Both the position numbers and the translations under genes were made by a program. Source: Lactarius indigo (lineage: Eukaryota > Basidiomycota > Agaricomycetes > Russulales > Russulaceae). Taken from it: a DNA stretch of 64,000 nt. Positions within the stretch are counted from its first letter, which is position 1, and each line of letters opens with the position of its first letter. The DNA is taken from positions 124,001 to 188,000 of the forward strand of contig JAFKAC010000052.1 in NCBI GenBank assembly GCA_025766275.1. Reading direction: 5' to 3'. The notes under the pieces were generated by a model that was given only the letters and a program-made list of their open reading frames with translations, searched no databases and was not told where the DNA came from. This document shows positions 11,105 through 23,858 of this stretch, piece after piece.

Positions 11105-13282
11105 TGTTCATCGGACCATTGGTTTTTGTTCTCTTACGGTTGTGAAGCTTGTAATGAAGCTGGTCCACTCTGCTTCTGCGTGATGTAAGGGCGGTTGTCG
11201 TCCTCCGAGTCGGTCCAGCCTGAGGGAAGCTGTCTGGTTGTCTGGGAAGATTGCATTACTGTACTCGCAAATAGGAAACCTTCAAAATTCGAACTCAGAC
11301 ATGTTCTTATCCTGACAGCCACGTACATGTCAAGGCAATCACGATGCAATGGTCGCGTGGTCGCGCTGCTGTACCGGTGTGCCTGTCAGCTTGAGCACCA
11401 CGCCCTTTATCGCACCAGTAATCCTAAGCATGGTCTCGTAAGAGCCCTGCAAGTAAGGCACAACAAGAGCGGCGCATCATTTCTTTGTTTCGATCCACAA
11501 ACAACCCTGCAGACGTGGGAAAACACCTGTAGGTGACTCGGAGTCAGAATCACTTTATTGTAGTAAGCTATCATTTGCAAGTCAAAACTATTCCTAATTT
11601 GGATTCTGCCTCTCCGAAGCTTCCTACTCAATGGGGCAGAGTCTCATTGGTGTGGACGCTATTTAATCCACTAGACACTCCAGCCCACGGCACGCTATTG
11701 CAAACCATCGGGCAGTTAGCGCTTCGAGCATGTCTGAGTCGAGTGTCGCGAAGACACGCCCGCTTCTCGCCCGCTTCCCACGCTGGCCCACGCTGCACGT
11801 AATGGGTCTGTCATTCAGAACGCAACATACTACTCCGCTCACCCCCATCAATGTCCATTTGGTGCAATTTATCTAGGGTACTTGTTGTTACGTAGAGCCA
11901 CCTCCGGTATCGAAGGCAAACTATTGAATACGTCCATTCTGAGCAAGAGCTGGCAGTCTAGGCAGACCACTGCGTCCAACCCTTCCATTCAATTTCTGTT
12001 TTCAGTCGCCCCTGCGAGTGGCCACAGCTATAAAGCCCCTGGCGCCTATTGTTGGACAACTTCCATCCTTGGCACTCGACGTCCATGGTACCTGACCCTT
12101 CTCGAGTCTCGTCGCCGTCAATTTTTTCAGACCACGGCCCTGCCTTACTACAGGCTCGACTGGTGCTACTCGCTGTTCACCTCGCGGCGATATCTGCTTT
12201 TTGCGAGTACGGAATTTACTAGTGCGGCTCCACAACTTGACAGGGATATGGTCACAAAATTAAATCTTGTCTGATCCGCAACACGAAAACACATTTTTGT
12301 TTGGCAGATGCCACGTGCCGTCGAACAACGCGTGCGCCAAATTGGCACTAAGTCCTTACTAAACGGAGGATCAGAATTTGAACTTGAACTTGAATTTGAT
12401 CCATTATTTTCAGGCAACAGTCATCCAGAGGACCTCTACAGTAAGATCCATATGACCTATGACCACGGGCACTAATTCCCTGCGGATGAATGAGGCAAAT
12501 GCTCCGCGAGTAGCTTAAGATCGGGACCATGACGCCTGCCGTGGGCGGGTAAAACCTTAGGTGAAACGAGCGAACCCAGAAGCAATGCGAAGGCGCTAGA
12601 GTAGGTTGTGCCAGGGAGGGAACGGGCGGGTAGAGACCCCACAGCACCCAGATTTTGATTATAATAATTTGATGCCCTGCAATTAGTCTGGAATTTGTTA
12701 CAGCGCGCACGCCGCTTGACAGCCGTGGGTTCTTGTTTACCTATATTCATGTTCGAGTCGGTGGACCCACGAGATTCGAGTTACTATTCCAGTCAAGAGC
12801 AGGTTGCATAATAGAAGATGTGGGTGCTGTGTGGACGTCACAAGCTTGACTTTGCTTTGAAATCTGTGGGAAAATTAGATATAAGTAGTCGTTTTCAATT
12901 ACTTCCGTGTAAGAAGTAAATTCGGCGCCTCGCCCTGTGGCTGAAAATATTCAAATAATGGTCACGGTACACTAACGACCGCATACTACTCTAGCTTTAT
13001 CAAAAACTTGGAAAAAAACTTGAAATATGTATTCTTCGTATTACAGGGCAGCCCTTTTTAGTTCACACACGTCCGTTCTGCTACTGTCACTTTCCCACCA
13101 ACTGTTTCTCCTCTCTCTCTCGATTACCCCAGTTCCAATCCCAGACCTTGTCCCTAACACACCTTGAAGCTTGGAGTTTAACATCACCAACCCTCTCCTC
13201 TTTCGACACCCTGCTCCTGTCAGTGGGCATATCGTCCTGCTACTCCACTTTGCAGCGTCGGTGCTATCCTCCATCTGCAGCA
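11105..13282. other. No recognised gene
   Basis: About 2.2 kb without a recognisable coding region. Short frames on both strands (for example 11882-12274 plus and 12348-12710 minus) overlap each other and show no family motif or intron logic. There is a small near-repeat GAACTTGAACTTGAATTTGA near 12378. Nothing else stands out. Confidence 0.35.
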
Positions 13283-15191
13283 ATGGGACAGCGGTCACTT
13301 CCGATGCAGCTGTTGGTGTTAGGCCTGGATGCTGTGGTTATGTCCGTCCCTGTTAATTTTTCGGGGGTCATGCACTGACCGAGGGGTTTTACTCGTTCTT
13401 ATTTTTTTTTCTTCTTGTTGGCGGAATCTAGGGCGCGTTACACACTCCTAGGTGATTATGTTCCTTCTTCGTGCCGTTGAAGTCGACCCGTCATGACCAT
13501 TTCTAGCATCCTGTACGTTCCCCTCAGAGATTGGTGTCTCGTGGGTGTGTCCTGATTAGTCTCCTAGACGTTGTCCTCTTCTATGATTGGATCATATCGT
13601 TCGTCAAAACCTGACCCTTCATTCGAGACCCTGAATGCTTATTTTGACTTCGGTGTTTAGGCTTGACCAGGAAGTCGCCGTTGTAAGAACATACCTCCGT
13701 CTTCACCTGTCAAAGGGTGGTTGACTGATTGCTGCCTATAGATACACCCTGCTCCGTGGACGGCTGTGAAAGCTGCGTATCTGTTTTGCCGCTATTATCC
13801 AATGGCTGTCGCACCGTTCCATTTGTGGGGTCTTATCGGCGACCATGAGCAACGCGTTTGCGAGTCAAGCTATCTCGCTCTTTTTGCCTGTGCCATTCCC
13901 ACGGTAGGCTCACTCGTACTTACTGCCATCTAACATTTCTTCATGATTCGATTATAGATAATGTCAGCACAGTGTAAGCACAACTAGGTCCACGTGGCTT
14001 ACAGGCTATTATACACACTCATGTCCGTCATGTCCTCAGTCATTCTGATGTTGCGTACATACGCGTTCTCTTGGAGGAAGAAATGGATTCTGGTCGTTCT
14101 TTCAATCACCTACTTCAGTTATTTCGGCATTATTATATGGGTGATATGCAAAAAGTTAATCTGTCTGTACCGATGACCCTATTTTCGAAGGAGTAATCTC
14201 TGACTTTTCGATGGGATTACAGTGGCGCCTATGTTCTTGGTTTTCAAACGCGCAGGCTGTTTCGCTATTTCGGATGAACCGAGTTTTAATGTAATACTGG
14301 AGAGTATATTACAGGGGGACTTTGCAGCACCGGTTCCAACTGCCTATCACATGGCAGTGAGTCTAGGACTTTGGTGTACTTGACTGATTGTACTGACATG
14401 AGATTTTTTTTTGTGGTTCAGATAATCTCTGTACGTTGTCGTTTGTCGCTTCTTATCACCTTGCTAAACTATGATTCTACTAGATCCTTGCGACCTTTTT
14501 CGATTGCCTCAACATGCTCGCCGTGGTTTGGGTGAGTCTGACTGCTGCCTCGTCTACATGAATGATAGCCATATTGTGTAAATCGATATAGCACTGCGTT
14601 CTGGAGCGCGGTACTCTTGGTACGCTAGGCAAGAGTATCCTGAAGCAAGGCATGTCTTGATTTCCCCAATGGGTCATCAACGCAGTCTATTTATTTGGTT
14701 CTGGTCGTGTAGGGATAGTGTTCTACCTCGCCATGACAGCGTTGAATGCGTTGACGATTGGAACATTCCTTAGGTAGGAAGTCGTAAACGGCCATCCATA
14801 CCGCAGTCAATTAATTGACTTGGTTTTGCCGTAGCTCATATCTGGTGATCCATGGTCTTGGTTCAAGTTTTGCGTTTGCTTACACTCTGCCTTCCGCTCT
14901 GGTGATCGATTCTTTCTCCCACCGGCTACGTTCGCTTTGTTGATTATTGTCGGTTCTCTTTTAGGCATGTCGGTTGTACGTGTGGCGCTCTCTGCAAAGC
15001 CCTTGCTGGCTCAAACATTCCATTTTTATAGAGTACTGATGCTGCGCCGGAAAGCGTCTCCGACCGAGACAGAACTCCGAGTTGAACACTCGCTCATGGT
15101 TGATGACGCTCTTGAGATGATGGCTGCGGAACAGCATCCCGAAGAGGGCTTCACGCCATCCATCTCAACAGATGCTCAAGCTCAGCCTTGA
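13283..15191 (+). CDS. DUF6533-type multi-pass membrane protein
   Basis: Belongs by appearance to the DUF6533 family of Agaricomycete seven-helix-like membrane proteins; function unknown. Joined exons give ARYTLL-DVVLFYDWIIS-LDQEVAV-IHPAPWTAVKAAYLF, then a Cys-containing segment (CESSYLALFACAIPT-IMSAQ), then FILMLRTYAFSWRKKW. The YDW, DQEV, PW and LRTYA positions are the family hallmarks. Clear introns include about 13682-13740, 13922-13958 and 13976-14037. Further membrane exons are visible: FLVFKRAGCFAIS near 14235, and GIVFYLAMTALNALTIGTFL near 14712-14775. The last exon (from about 14937) encodes a helix and an acidic tail ending STDAQAQP before the stop at 15189-15191. I could not fix exon 1, so the 5' end is approximate, and several internal junctions in 14.2-14.7 kb are unresolved. 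Confidence 0.6.
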
Positions 15192-15585
15192 TATACCCAG
15201 GCCGGCCTCCTGAGGTGTACTATAACAAGCACACGAGCTGAGGGTGGTGATTGATTTGTGCACATTTGTGTGGTCCTGTAGCTCGAGGCCCGCTGTGAAA
15301 GACCTTAGGCATGTCGGTGGTCACAGGGACGGTACGTCGCTGGCCCTAGCTTCCCGATGAGCAGGAAACTTTCGGCTGCAGGGTCACGAAGGTACGAGAG
15401 ACATACCTGAGCCGGAGAGTGTCAGTTTTGGATTCCAAGGGGCTATTAATGGCAATTTTCTTTTCTTAAGCCTCGATACTTGTCTCACCTTTACTCTATT
15501 TTTTGGTCGTGTTTATTTGGGACTTAAGGGTGTGCAGCGCTCACACTTATCCGTGGCCTTAGCAAGCAGGGTGGCAGTACTGTAC
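15192..15585. other. Spacer
   Basis: Short spacer between the DUF6533-type gene and the minus-strand Sec18 remnant. Nothing recognised. Confidence 0.4.
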
Positions 15586-16400
15586 TTATACATATACATA
15601 CATAATCCCATCGGAGCGCGCCATATCTTCACATCCCCGAGGACTATCAACGAGTTCACCAGGCGCTCCGCGACAGCCTTGAGATCCTACCGCCATCTCA
15701 ATGACGCTGAGCAAGTACTTGATGTCGATGATCAGCCTACCGTCATTCGTGCCGAGGCCTGCCTGGCGCAGCATATCCACAGCGTGTGCGCGATCACGCG
15801 TGCTGCGGAAGAGCCCGACAGCTCCGAGGTTGCGACCGAGCGCACTGAGGTCCGTGATGGGCGCTACGTGCAACTCCGCGTCGAACGAGGTAAGGCCGAG
15901 GTCAGTCAGCATCGAGCGGAGCGAGGTTGTCGCGATAACAAGAAGGCGGCGGCCCTGTGTTTGCGTGTGGGGGGGCGTTAAGACGATCAGGGAGAGCGCT
16001 ATGTGTGTAGCTTTGGGGGACGCTTTTCCATAAGCACCGTGAGGGTCTGCGGTACTGCATTGGAGAATAGGGCTCCGTGCACCTTTGACGTGTTGGATGC
16101 CAAGTTTTTCCACGAACCCTTGAGGGAACATGATGGGTGAGGTAAACACGCGCCGTAAATAGCGCCGAGACCACCGCCGATGCAAATGTCCTCGTATTTG
16201 AAGTTGGGGGGGATGACTGCGTTCGACGAGACCTTCCCTCATACTCACCTTGAACCTGATCTTCGACTGCCAGACTTTCACGAACGTCACGTCCGTCTTC
16301 GCCATTACGATCCCAGAGTCCGTCCGGCTGCCACCACTGGGAAATGCCCCGACGGTCGCCATTTCACCAGTGGACGCTGGGCGGGCCGATCCATTGGCGT
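15586..16400 (-). pseudogene. SEC18: Sec18/NSF-like fragment with fused domain ends
   Basis: A minus-strand open frame of 258 codons holds two distant parts of NSF joined together. The first is FPQGFVEKLGIQHVKG, the sequence immediately before the D1 Walker A loop. It then passes straight into D2 sequence: in a neighbouring frame LFSNAVPQTLTVLMEKRPPK, then GRRLLVIATTSLRSMLTDLG, FDAELHVAPITDLSAL and IKYLLSVIEMA near the C-terminus. Everything between the D1 and D2 Walker A regions is missing, so neither ATPase site exists. It differs from the plus-strand remnant at 6.3-7.2 kb, which retains the D1 end, so the two decayed separately. The long open frame could still be transcribed, but NSF activity is excluded. 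Confidence 0.72.
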
Positions 16401-18473
16401 TGCACTGCTCTCATGCCTACTGCGCTCGGAGGAAGGCGGCCATATCTGGCGATGGGGCTGTGGTTCATGATGCATGATGCCGAGGTGAGGAATGGACGTG
16501 ACGCGACTTGGCTGTCAGCGGAAATTCGCCTCTGACAAGGGACGTGCCGCTCTCCGTCTTTGAAATAGGAAGGCTGTACACAATGAGACAGTTGGTTAGT
16601 TAGTGCCAAAGTATCGGTCGGGGAAGGTCATACGGCAAAGCTGTACTACTAGTAGGTTCAGCAGAGTGGTAAGGTGGTAGGTACTAGGCATGAACACAGC
16701 AGCGTACACTCTCCCAGACGATGGGGGGGCTGTGTGGCGGTCAAACCAGAAGGGCTATCAAACGGAGATGGTGCTGGGGGTGGTGGAGCACTAGATGGTA
16801 AAAAGGACTGTGATCCATTGGCGCGGATTGTTCTTTACTGAAGAATCCCTGACTCACGTGTGCCAGTGGGGAGTTGTGGAGCTTACTAGTGCGCAGAAAT
16901 TATAATATACAACAAGATCCAAAACGATACTTAGGGCCTGTCTGGCGCATATTGCATGCGTTGTGAGAAATCATCACTGTGTCCCTGCACGTGTGAACAT
17001 CAGATGCCAGGAACTTGAAGGATCTGGGCGGCTGGCCAGCTAGCCTTTTCCACCATTGAATACGTAAATATTAGGATAGAACGATAACATCACTGCAGCA
17101 CCTACTGTAAGTACCTTGATCGTGTGTGCTGTCCAACTTGGAAGGCACAAGCGGGAAACGTGGGCGGCGGTGATGCAGTGATGCCGAGCTGGAGCCAAGG
17201 CTGGAGCCGCTTTCGATGCCGCCGACCATGACACACAGCTTTGTCTTTCAATATCATCCTGGTGCCTTGTTGGGTGTATCTACTGTACCACTCTGTGCTT
17301 GCGAGAAATCTTTCTGACATTACCAAATTCTTCCATCTGCCACAGACCTCGTCGTTCTCCACATAGTAGTAGTACCCCCGCACTGGATTCCAATCATCTG
17401 ATTCTCGCCGGCTCCCCTAACGCAGACTATAGAGATTTTGCGGAGGCGGGCAGCCGGTTAGGTGAACGATGTGTGAGTGGGAGTCCTGAGGAGAGCGCAT
17501 GCTCTTCTCTCCTACTGTAGATGATAGTCGTTCAACTACACTAATATTACGATTATCTAATATGTCGATCTAGCCTCGGTTTGCCGGACTGTGTCCGTTC
17601 CGGGCTGTATCCCAACACAGACTGTTCTTCCAGTTCTCGCCGCTGTACTAGAAGCGCTGCAGGTTTCCGCCTGGCTGCTGGAGAAGGCTTGTCGCTGATA
17701 CGCTCAAAGACCCTTGCCGTGGCGACTGACTACGATACGCACCGTCGAAGGATGAATTGCAGAGGAGTAATTTTACCTTGCGAATACTAACGACGGATCT
17801 CTCTCGTGCGTGAGTAGCATACGGACAATGTTAACGACAAAAATCTCCGAATGGCATGCGATACTGAAAGGTAAGAGGCGGCACCGTAGTAAAACTTGAA
17901 TGTGCAGTCCAGTACGATGCGTTTCGAATTTGGGGATATCGTCATTCGGTGGACGTATTCCACCAGTGAGTGTCCAACAAAAGGACCACAAGGTGTCACC
18001 GACGCAAATAATGAATTCATAAACCGGTGCGTTCTGAACCGCAGAAGGTACGGTATGAGGTGATAGGTGCATTTGTCTGTGTACTAGAGGATCACGTCCC
18101 GGAATTCCCAGCTCTCTACATGTCACTGCACCACTCTCGCTTCGAGACCGAAGAAGTATCAGGACATGAAGACACAAATTTCATAAGGTGGATCAAAACA
18201 TCAGTCCAAATGAATTCAGTGAAGCACTACACACGGTTCTACACCCCCGACATGCAATTCCGAACTTACCTTCAAAGTCCGCACCTTATGACAAGTGTGT
18301 GTGTGGTGTGCAAGATACTTTTTTTACCCAGGACGAAACGGGAATGACTGTAACCACGGCACAATAAGGACAAATTAAACGACGGAGGACATGATTTTGA
18401 GATAAACCGGAAGGGGAAGAGAGAAGAAAAAAAGGGAAAAAAAAGAAAAAAAGGGGGCAAATATATAGATACT
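16401..18473. other. No recognised gene
   Basis: About 2 kb with only short, overlapping frames. A minus-strand frame at 17773-18177 (134 codons) is the longest, but I do not recognise it. The end of the interval (18350-18470) is purine-rich on the plus strand (A and G runs) and probably holds the 3' UTR of the RRM gene that ends at 18474. Confidence 0.35.
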
Positions 18474-21012
18474 TCACATTCCGTCCGTCTGTATCGGGAT
18501 CGCTTGCCCACCCTTGGCCGCCGTCGGCGTAAACGTGTGCCAACGGTCATTGAACCGCACGTCGAGAGGCCGCCCACCATACATATACTGCTGGAACTTG
18601 GCTGCATCTCTACGTTAGCGGTTGACGAGAAAAAAGAAACAGATAGAAACGGGACGAACCGATGGCCGTCTCAGCCTCAGCAACCTGTGCAAATTGCACG
18701 ACGCCAGCGCCCTTGGAACGCGTGCCATCAAACAAGATCTCTGCCAGTTCGACTTGACCAGTCGTCTCGAACAGCTCGACAAGGTCTTCATTCGCCGTTG
18801 ACCACGGCAGCTACCCCCCCCCATCCCGTGCGCCAGTCGGTCATCCGCTATCGCCAGTTGTAGAGATAAACAGAAAAAACTCACGTTGCGAACCATGATC
18901 TGCTGGCTCGGCTCTGGTTCGTATCCTCCTCCTACACCATAGCCGCTACCATATCCACCGGCTCCTGCTGCGTATGCTCCATCGTATGCCGAGTTGTACC
19001 CTCCCGCCTGCTGGTCCGGGCCGGAATAGTCCTTGTAGAGATCTTGGTCCGAAAAGTTGCGGCCACCGGCAGCGAATCCCCCACGTCCGAACCCACCACG
19101 TGCACCGTAGGCAGAACCCCGTGCGCCACCGCGCAAGCCTCGCAGCCCACCACGGAATCCGCCGCGGAAACCACCAGGGCCGGACAAGCCTGCATAACGA
19201 TCCTAAATAGGATATGAGATTCGTGTAACGATGCTGTGTGAGGACAAGCCATACCTCACGGACTTCAAGAACACGACCATACCAGTCGAACCCATTGTAC
19301 ATGCCTGAACTGACGTCATAAAACTGTAGTGAGACGGAAGAGACCAGCACGCACTGATAGCCTGTTGAGCATCCTTTGAGGTCTCAAAGATCACCGTGCC
19401 ACTGCCTTTGGGCCGACCATCTGCCCCAATATTGATGTCAGCGCGGATAATATTTCCAGCAGACCTGAACAGGTCCTTCAGGTCCTGCCAGCCAGCTTGG
19501 TAGGGCAGCTGTGAAGGCATTGAACTCGAGTCGGTGATAGAAGGACTGAGATACTCACATTCCCAACGTAGAGCTGGTTGCCTGGGTTTTGGCCGAAGGA
19601 GTTATGGTATGCTGGACGGGGAGGTGGACCAACAGTGAGGCCTTGACCAGCCATGGCCATGCCTATTTTTCCGGGTACGGGTGTCGCACCGAAACGTGAT
19701 TCGTTTTCCCGGTCCTGAGTGCCTTATGAATATCCCGAAAACTAGACCAAAGTTGGGAGTGGGAACAGACCTCTCGAATAAATACAGGACGGCCAAGAAG
19801 CGGTTGTTCAGATAACTCGCGGATGGCACGCTGTGAGTCCTCCTGAGACCCAAATTCGACAATCCTAATAACACGGCCATGTCAGAGCGACGTAGAAAAG
19901 ACATGAGAAATGTAGACATACCCGCATCCCTTAGAGATACCGGTCGGTGTGACAAGCACCTCGGCGAACAGGACCTCACCAGCTAATTACCCCGACAATC
20001 AGCCTCACAGCTCACTATGGCCCCTCAAAAACCGGAAAAAGGAAACTGCAGCTCCCCCCCACTTGATCGTCCATGCCCAAACCCTGCTCCTCCAGGGGAC
20101 ATCCGGATGCTGGGTGCGCTGGGGAGTGACCGAACTCGCCATCTGCCCCCAGGGGCCTTCACTCCGTCTCCCGGCTCCAAACCCTCTTACCTCCAGGGGG
20201 CCAATATTCCAATCCGGACGACCACCCGACGACGACGCACCCCAACCACCAACCAACCAACCACCACCGACAACTAAAAAAAGGCAACGAGACCACTAAA
20301 ACTGCCCCCACCCACCTCCCCGCATAAACTCAATCAAGTCGCGGTATTTGACGTCGTAGCTGAGGTTGCCGACGTATACGCGGTTCTCCCGCTTGCTGTG
20401 CTTGGCAAACTCGACCGCCTCCTCGTGCGGCGCATTGATCGGACCGCCGAGGGAACGAGGGAACGCCTCTGACTGCTTGCGCTCGCGCGGAGAGCGGCTG
20501 CGGGAAGAGCCGCCGCGAGACCGAGAGCGCCTCGAACGGCGTCTGGTTGTTGTTGGCGAGGCAGAACGGCGCCGCGAGCGAGAACGCGAGCGGGAACGGG
20601 AATGCGGTGAGCGCGACCGCCTGCGACGCTACGGAGGGAGGCAGGTTAAAAATTCGTTCAGTATATGAAGAAATGCGGTAATATAAAAGCGACAGAGACA
20701 TACGTCGCCATTCCGCCGTTCGCGCTCTTCGGGCTCCCAGTGATCGCCGCCGCCACCGCCCCCGCGTCTGCTTCGAACTGTGATAATAAAAACGGGTAGG
20801 AAGGTTGTTGGCTACGGCCAGAATGGGTGGAACTCACCAGAAGACTTACCAGAATCCCGCCTGTCTCGGTCGCGGTCACGGTCCCTATCGCGGTCGCGGT
20901 CTCTGTCGCGCCGGGATTCCCTGTCTCTGTCACGGTCCCTGTCACGATCGCGGTCAAAATCGCGATCTTTTTCCTTGTCGACCTCGTCCTTGATTTTCAT
21001 GTCGACGTCCAT
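18474..21012 (-). CDS. Three-RRM SR/RGG RNA-binding protein (Gbp2/Hrb1-like)
   Basis: Probable nuclear mRNA-binding/shuttling factor of the yeast Gbp2/Hrb1 type, in which an N-terminal SR/RGG region is followed by three RRMs. The protein begins MDVDMKIKDEVDKEKDRDFD (start 21012), then a long run of Arg-Asp repeats, then RS-rich sequence (SPHSRSRSRSRSRR). RRM1 starts RENRVYVGNLSYDVKYRDLI. RRM2 is introduced by GNQLYVGN and continues LPYQAGWQDLKDLFRSAGNI. A Gly/Arg/Phe-rich linker (GGFRGGFRGGLRG, 18.9-19.2 kb) leads to RRM3: LPWSTANEDLVELFETTG, then KFQQYMYGGRPLDVRFND. The stop is at 18474-18476 after IPIQTDGM. At least eight introns split the gene, and exon phases I checked agree. Domain order and the lack of lesions suggest a functional housekeeping gene. 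Exact orthology to Gbp2 rather than another SR-like protein is inferred. Confidence 0.82.
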
Positions 21013-21251
21013 GGTAAAGCGAGGAGATGTATGCTGCTTGCTGGACGTGGCGGCAAGTTGAAAGAAGAAAAAGGACGATTACCAAGCGCAAAGTTTGACT
21101 AATCCAAACTCCGCTCTGTTACCAATCCAAAAGGTATATATACGTGGTGGGTGCGATTGATTATTAGATGATTACATGCTATTCTAAGGGCTGTCCGTTC
21201 GTCATGTATGAAACTCGTGTCATCATATCTTATGAATATAACTAAACAGTT

Positions 21252-21944
21252 TTAATCAGAGCGCTCTGATTCATCTATTGTCGAGGAGGTTGATGAGTGT
21301 GAGGCCGATGAGCGCGACGACGATCGTTGGTTCGAAGTCCCACGATTCCTGTGACGCCTTGGCGTTCCCGACTGAGGCCCACGGCGCCACACATGGTGTG
21401 CGACAAGGTCGTCAACGACGGCTTGTGACTCGGCACTAATTCCAACCAGAGGGGAGGCCGAAAGCCGAAGCAAATCCGCGATATTGTAAACAGCCGCCTT
21501 GGGCTCTGAAGTAGTGATTTTTAAGCCGCAGCCCCAGAAGCGCCAGGAGATGGAAATAGACTCACCCGTTGGCTTTGGTTGTTGAGCTGGGGGTTGCAGT
21601 TCAATCGTGGCGACAGCTGGTGATACCGAACGCTCCCGCCAGCTGCTACTCGATGCCTCTGAAGAAGTAGACGGCGTGCGAGAGTGGGATGGCGCGCCGC
21701 GGCGGTACTTGGGCGTACTACTCGTGCGGGGGGCAATAGGGGTGCGGTCTACGGACTCGGAGTGGCGCCAGGATACAGCCGCAGAGGGAGACTTGGTACC
21801 GCTATGGTGGCGAGGGGCGAAAGCCCCAAATGGATTGTGCTGCACCGCGGCTGGAGCACGGTAATGAGGCTGATGGAAGGCGGCAAAACCGTTGTGGTGG
21901 GGAGACGGAGCGAGGAAAGCGGGGGAAGCTGCGAGGGTGGCCAT
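21252..21944 (-). CDS. Ser/Pro/His-rich protein, unknown function
   Basis: Starts MATLAASPAFLAPSPHHNGF and has low-complexity Ser, Pro and His over its first half. One intron is clear: after QPAQQPKPT a GTGAGT donor leads to an acceptor ending TTCAG, joining to EPKAAVYNIADLLRLSASPL. The intron is 60 nt, so it is also open in frame. The region after it (VYNIADLLRLSASPLVGIS to VVDDLVAHHVWRRGP) looks like a compact conserved motif. The tail is Arg/Ser-rich and ends DESERSD. The predicted protein of about 210 aa looks disordered apart from that motif. I do not recognise the family. Confidence 0.6.
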   Translation of the reverse strand: MATLAASPAFLAPSPHHNGFAAFHQPHYRAPAAVQHNPFGAFAPRHHSGTKSPSAAVSWRHSESVDRTPIAPRTSSTPKYRRGAPSHSRTPSTSSEASSSSWRERSVSPAVATIELQPPAQQPKPTGESISISWRFWGCGLKITTSEPKAAVYNIADLLRLSASPLVGISAESQAVVDDLVAHHVWRRGPQSGTPRRHRNRGTSNQRSSSRSSASHSSTSSTIDESERSD

Positions 21945-23758
21945 GGTTCGGAAGAGGCAGGAAACGGAGTGGACTGAGGAGTCATTGAGGACGGAGTGCG
22001 TTGGTTCTTATATAGCAAAAGAGGCGAGTAGGAATCGAAACGATGTGCCACGTTAGCAATGGTCCCCGGAGGAATGGGCCCGAATGATACAGAAACCGGT
22101 CGAATTCAGTAAGCGTCGATATGACACTCTGCGCAGCGAGTACAGCCGCCCGGCAGTGTGTGCCCGACCGACCCCGATGCTTGGTGACACTTCTTGTCAG
22201 ATCCAGAACCTTCTTCGCCCGTACCCACTTTTGTACCGCTTCTATCTCTCGCCATCTCTCGCCATGGCACTAGAGCATAGCACGCATACCGTAGTAGTCA
22301 TATTGTGATCCTCAAAATATGGGCCGTAGTACTAGCATGATTATCATGGCGTGCCCACAATCCAACAAATGCCCACTATTACATAGAACAACACCTCGTT
22401 CCTATTAGATCGATATCGGTTCATACCCAACCCGCATTCGGACCCCGACCGATTGCTTCGTCATCATGATCACGATAAGGTTAAACGGGTCACGTACTCA
22501 CTCTCTACTCTCACCACTCCCGTTCCAACTCGTGCGTTTCAGCCCCTTTGGGACTCCAAATTCGTGCTGCCTCGCGTCTTCTGGGCTCTCCCAGTTTCGC
22601 CTGGCCGACGTCTAGCGTCCATCTGTGGTCACTCATCCCGGAATGGCCCCTTACCTTAGTGTACGTTGTCGTCTTGTTCCTTCCACGCACATACCCAACA
22701 GGCATTTTTTTAGATTTTCTTCTCACATATTTTCTCGCAGCCGAACCGATCGCATGCGTGTGTGTGTGTGCTGAGCTCCAGCTCCAGTCAGTGGCCCCTT
22801 CGGACAATCGTGTGGGGTGCATCCTCTGGACACGAGGATCCCATTTTCGCTTTGACGATTGAGCTAGCTTCGGTGCACAACCCGAACGAGAAGAGAAGGC
22901 CCCATTTCGAAATCACAGGGGCGACCGAAACATCATTATATCAAACGCCGTGATTGTCACAGTATAACCATTCCTCGCTCCACCACAGAGACAAGGAAGT
23001 CTTCGGACGTTTGCGTGGAGGCCACTGGTAAGACGTCTTCCTCGCGGAAAATCGTGTACTTGTGCGATCTGGGCGGACATTTTCTGTCCTTGGTCCATTT
23101 ACCGTCATCCCGTCAGAATCCTAAACCACTACGAGTGGCTTATATCGGCCGGGATCTCTTGGTTTCCTGAAGCCGTGTCCCTTTCAAAGAGCGCATTTTC
23201 ATGGCAAGAAGGCTGTTTCGTCCAGTCCAAGTCTCCATTCTTGTATCCCTGCGGGTGGAGGTGATTCAAGTACGATGCACCCTTGGTTCGTCAAACAGCC
23301 ACGTGGCTTCATGCTCAAATGAGACACTCCCTCTATAGCTCCTGTCTTTCCTGGGTACTGCTACTAGCTCCTCGTGTTTGTACGCTGTCTAATTGGCACT
23401 ATGGGGCGTCCGAGTCTATACTATTTTTATTTCTTTCTTTCCAACGTACTACGTAGTGCCCCATCTGTTCCCTCGTAGTTAGGAGACTTCAGAAATGAAA
23501 TAGATGCCCGTTGTGGTCAACGATAAAGGCAACGCAGAGCACTGGCGGAGCCTCGCTTATATAATCATGGCACGAGAGTGGCACGAGTTGGGGTCTTCGC
23601 TTGCCAGTACTGGATCCAGATGCCTCATCACTGCCTCATTCCCTCTTCTCTTGTCCTCGGTTGGGACTGATTTGTCATTTGGGAGAATTCGTGATAACTG
23701 ACGAATACTTCTTTATTACCTGATGAACCATGCAGCCAGTAGGTGGCGTGTCCTTGGG
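21945..23758. other. Intergenic, no recognised gene
   Basis: Holds the promoter of the minus-strand gene at 21944 and about 1.7 kb without recognisable coding content. A (GT)n-like tract (GCGTGTGTGTGTGTG) lies near 22755. Confidence 0.4.
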
Positions 23759-23775
23759 CGTGGTCTCTGCAATTA

Positions 23776-23858
23776 ATCACAGCGCCACTGGCACAGACCC
23801 ATAAAAATAGATGCCAGGAACAGAAGCACAGACATCAACAACTCTCCTCAGGCCCTTC
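23776..23858 (+). promoter_or_regulatory. Promoter of P450 A1
   Basis: TCACAGCGCCAC, then CATAAAAATA (a TATA-like element about 60 nt before the ATG), then GCCAGGAACAGA. The same three blocks occur in the same order upstream of P450 A2 (36011-36085), so the promoter was duplicated with the gene and conserved. Confidence 0.6.

Noticed and set aside
20812..21061. Several Arg/Ser/Asp-rich frames on both strands
   Set aside because: Only the minus-strand frame starting at 21012 is the real RRM gene; the others are reflections of its repeat codons.
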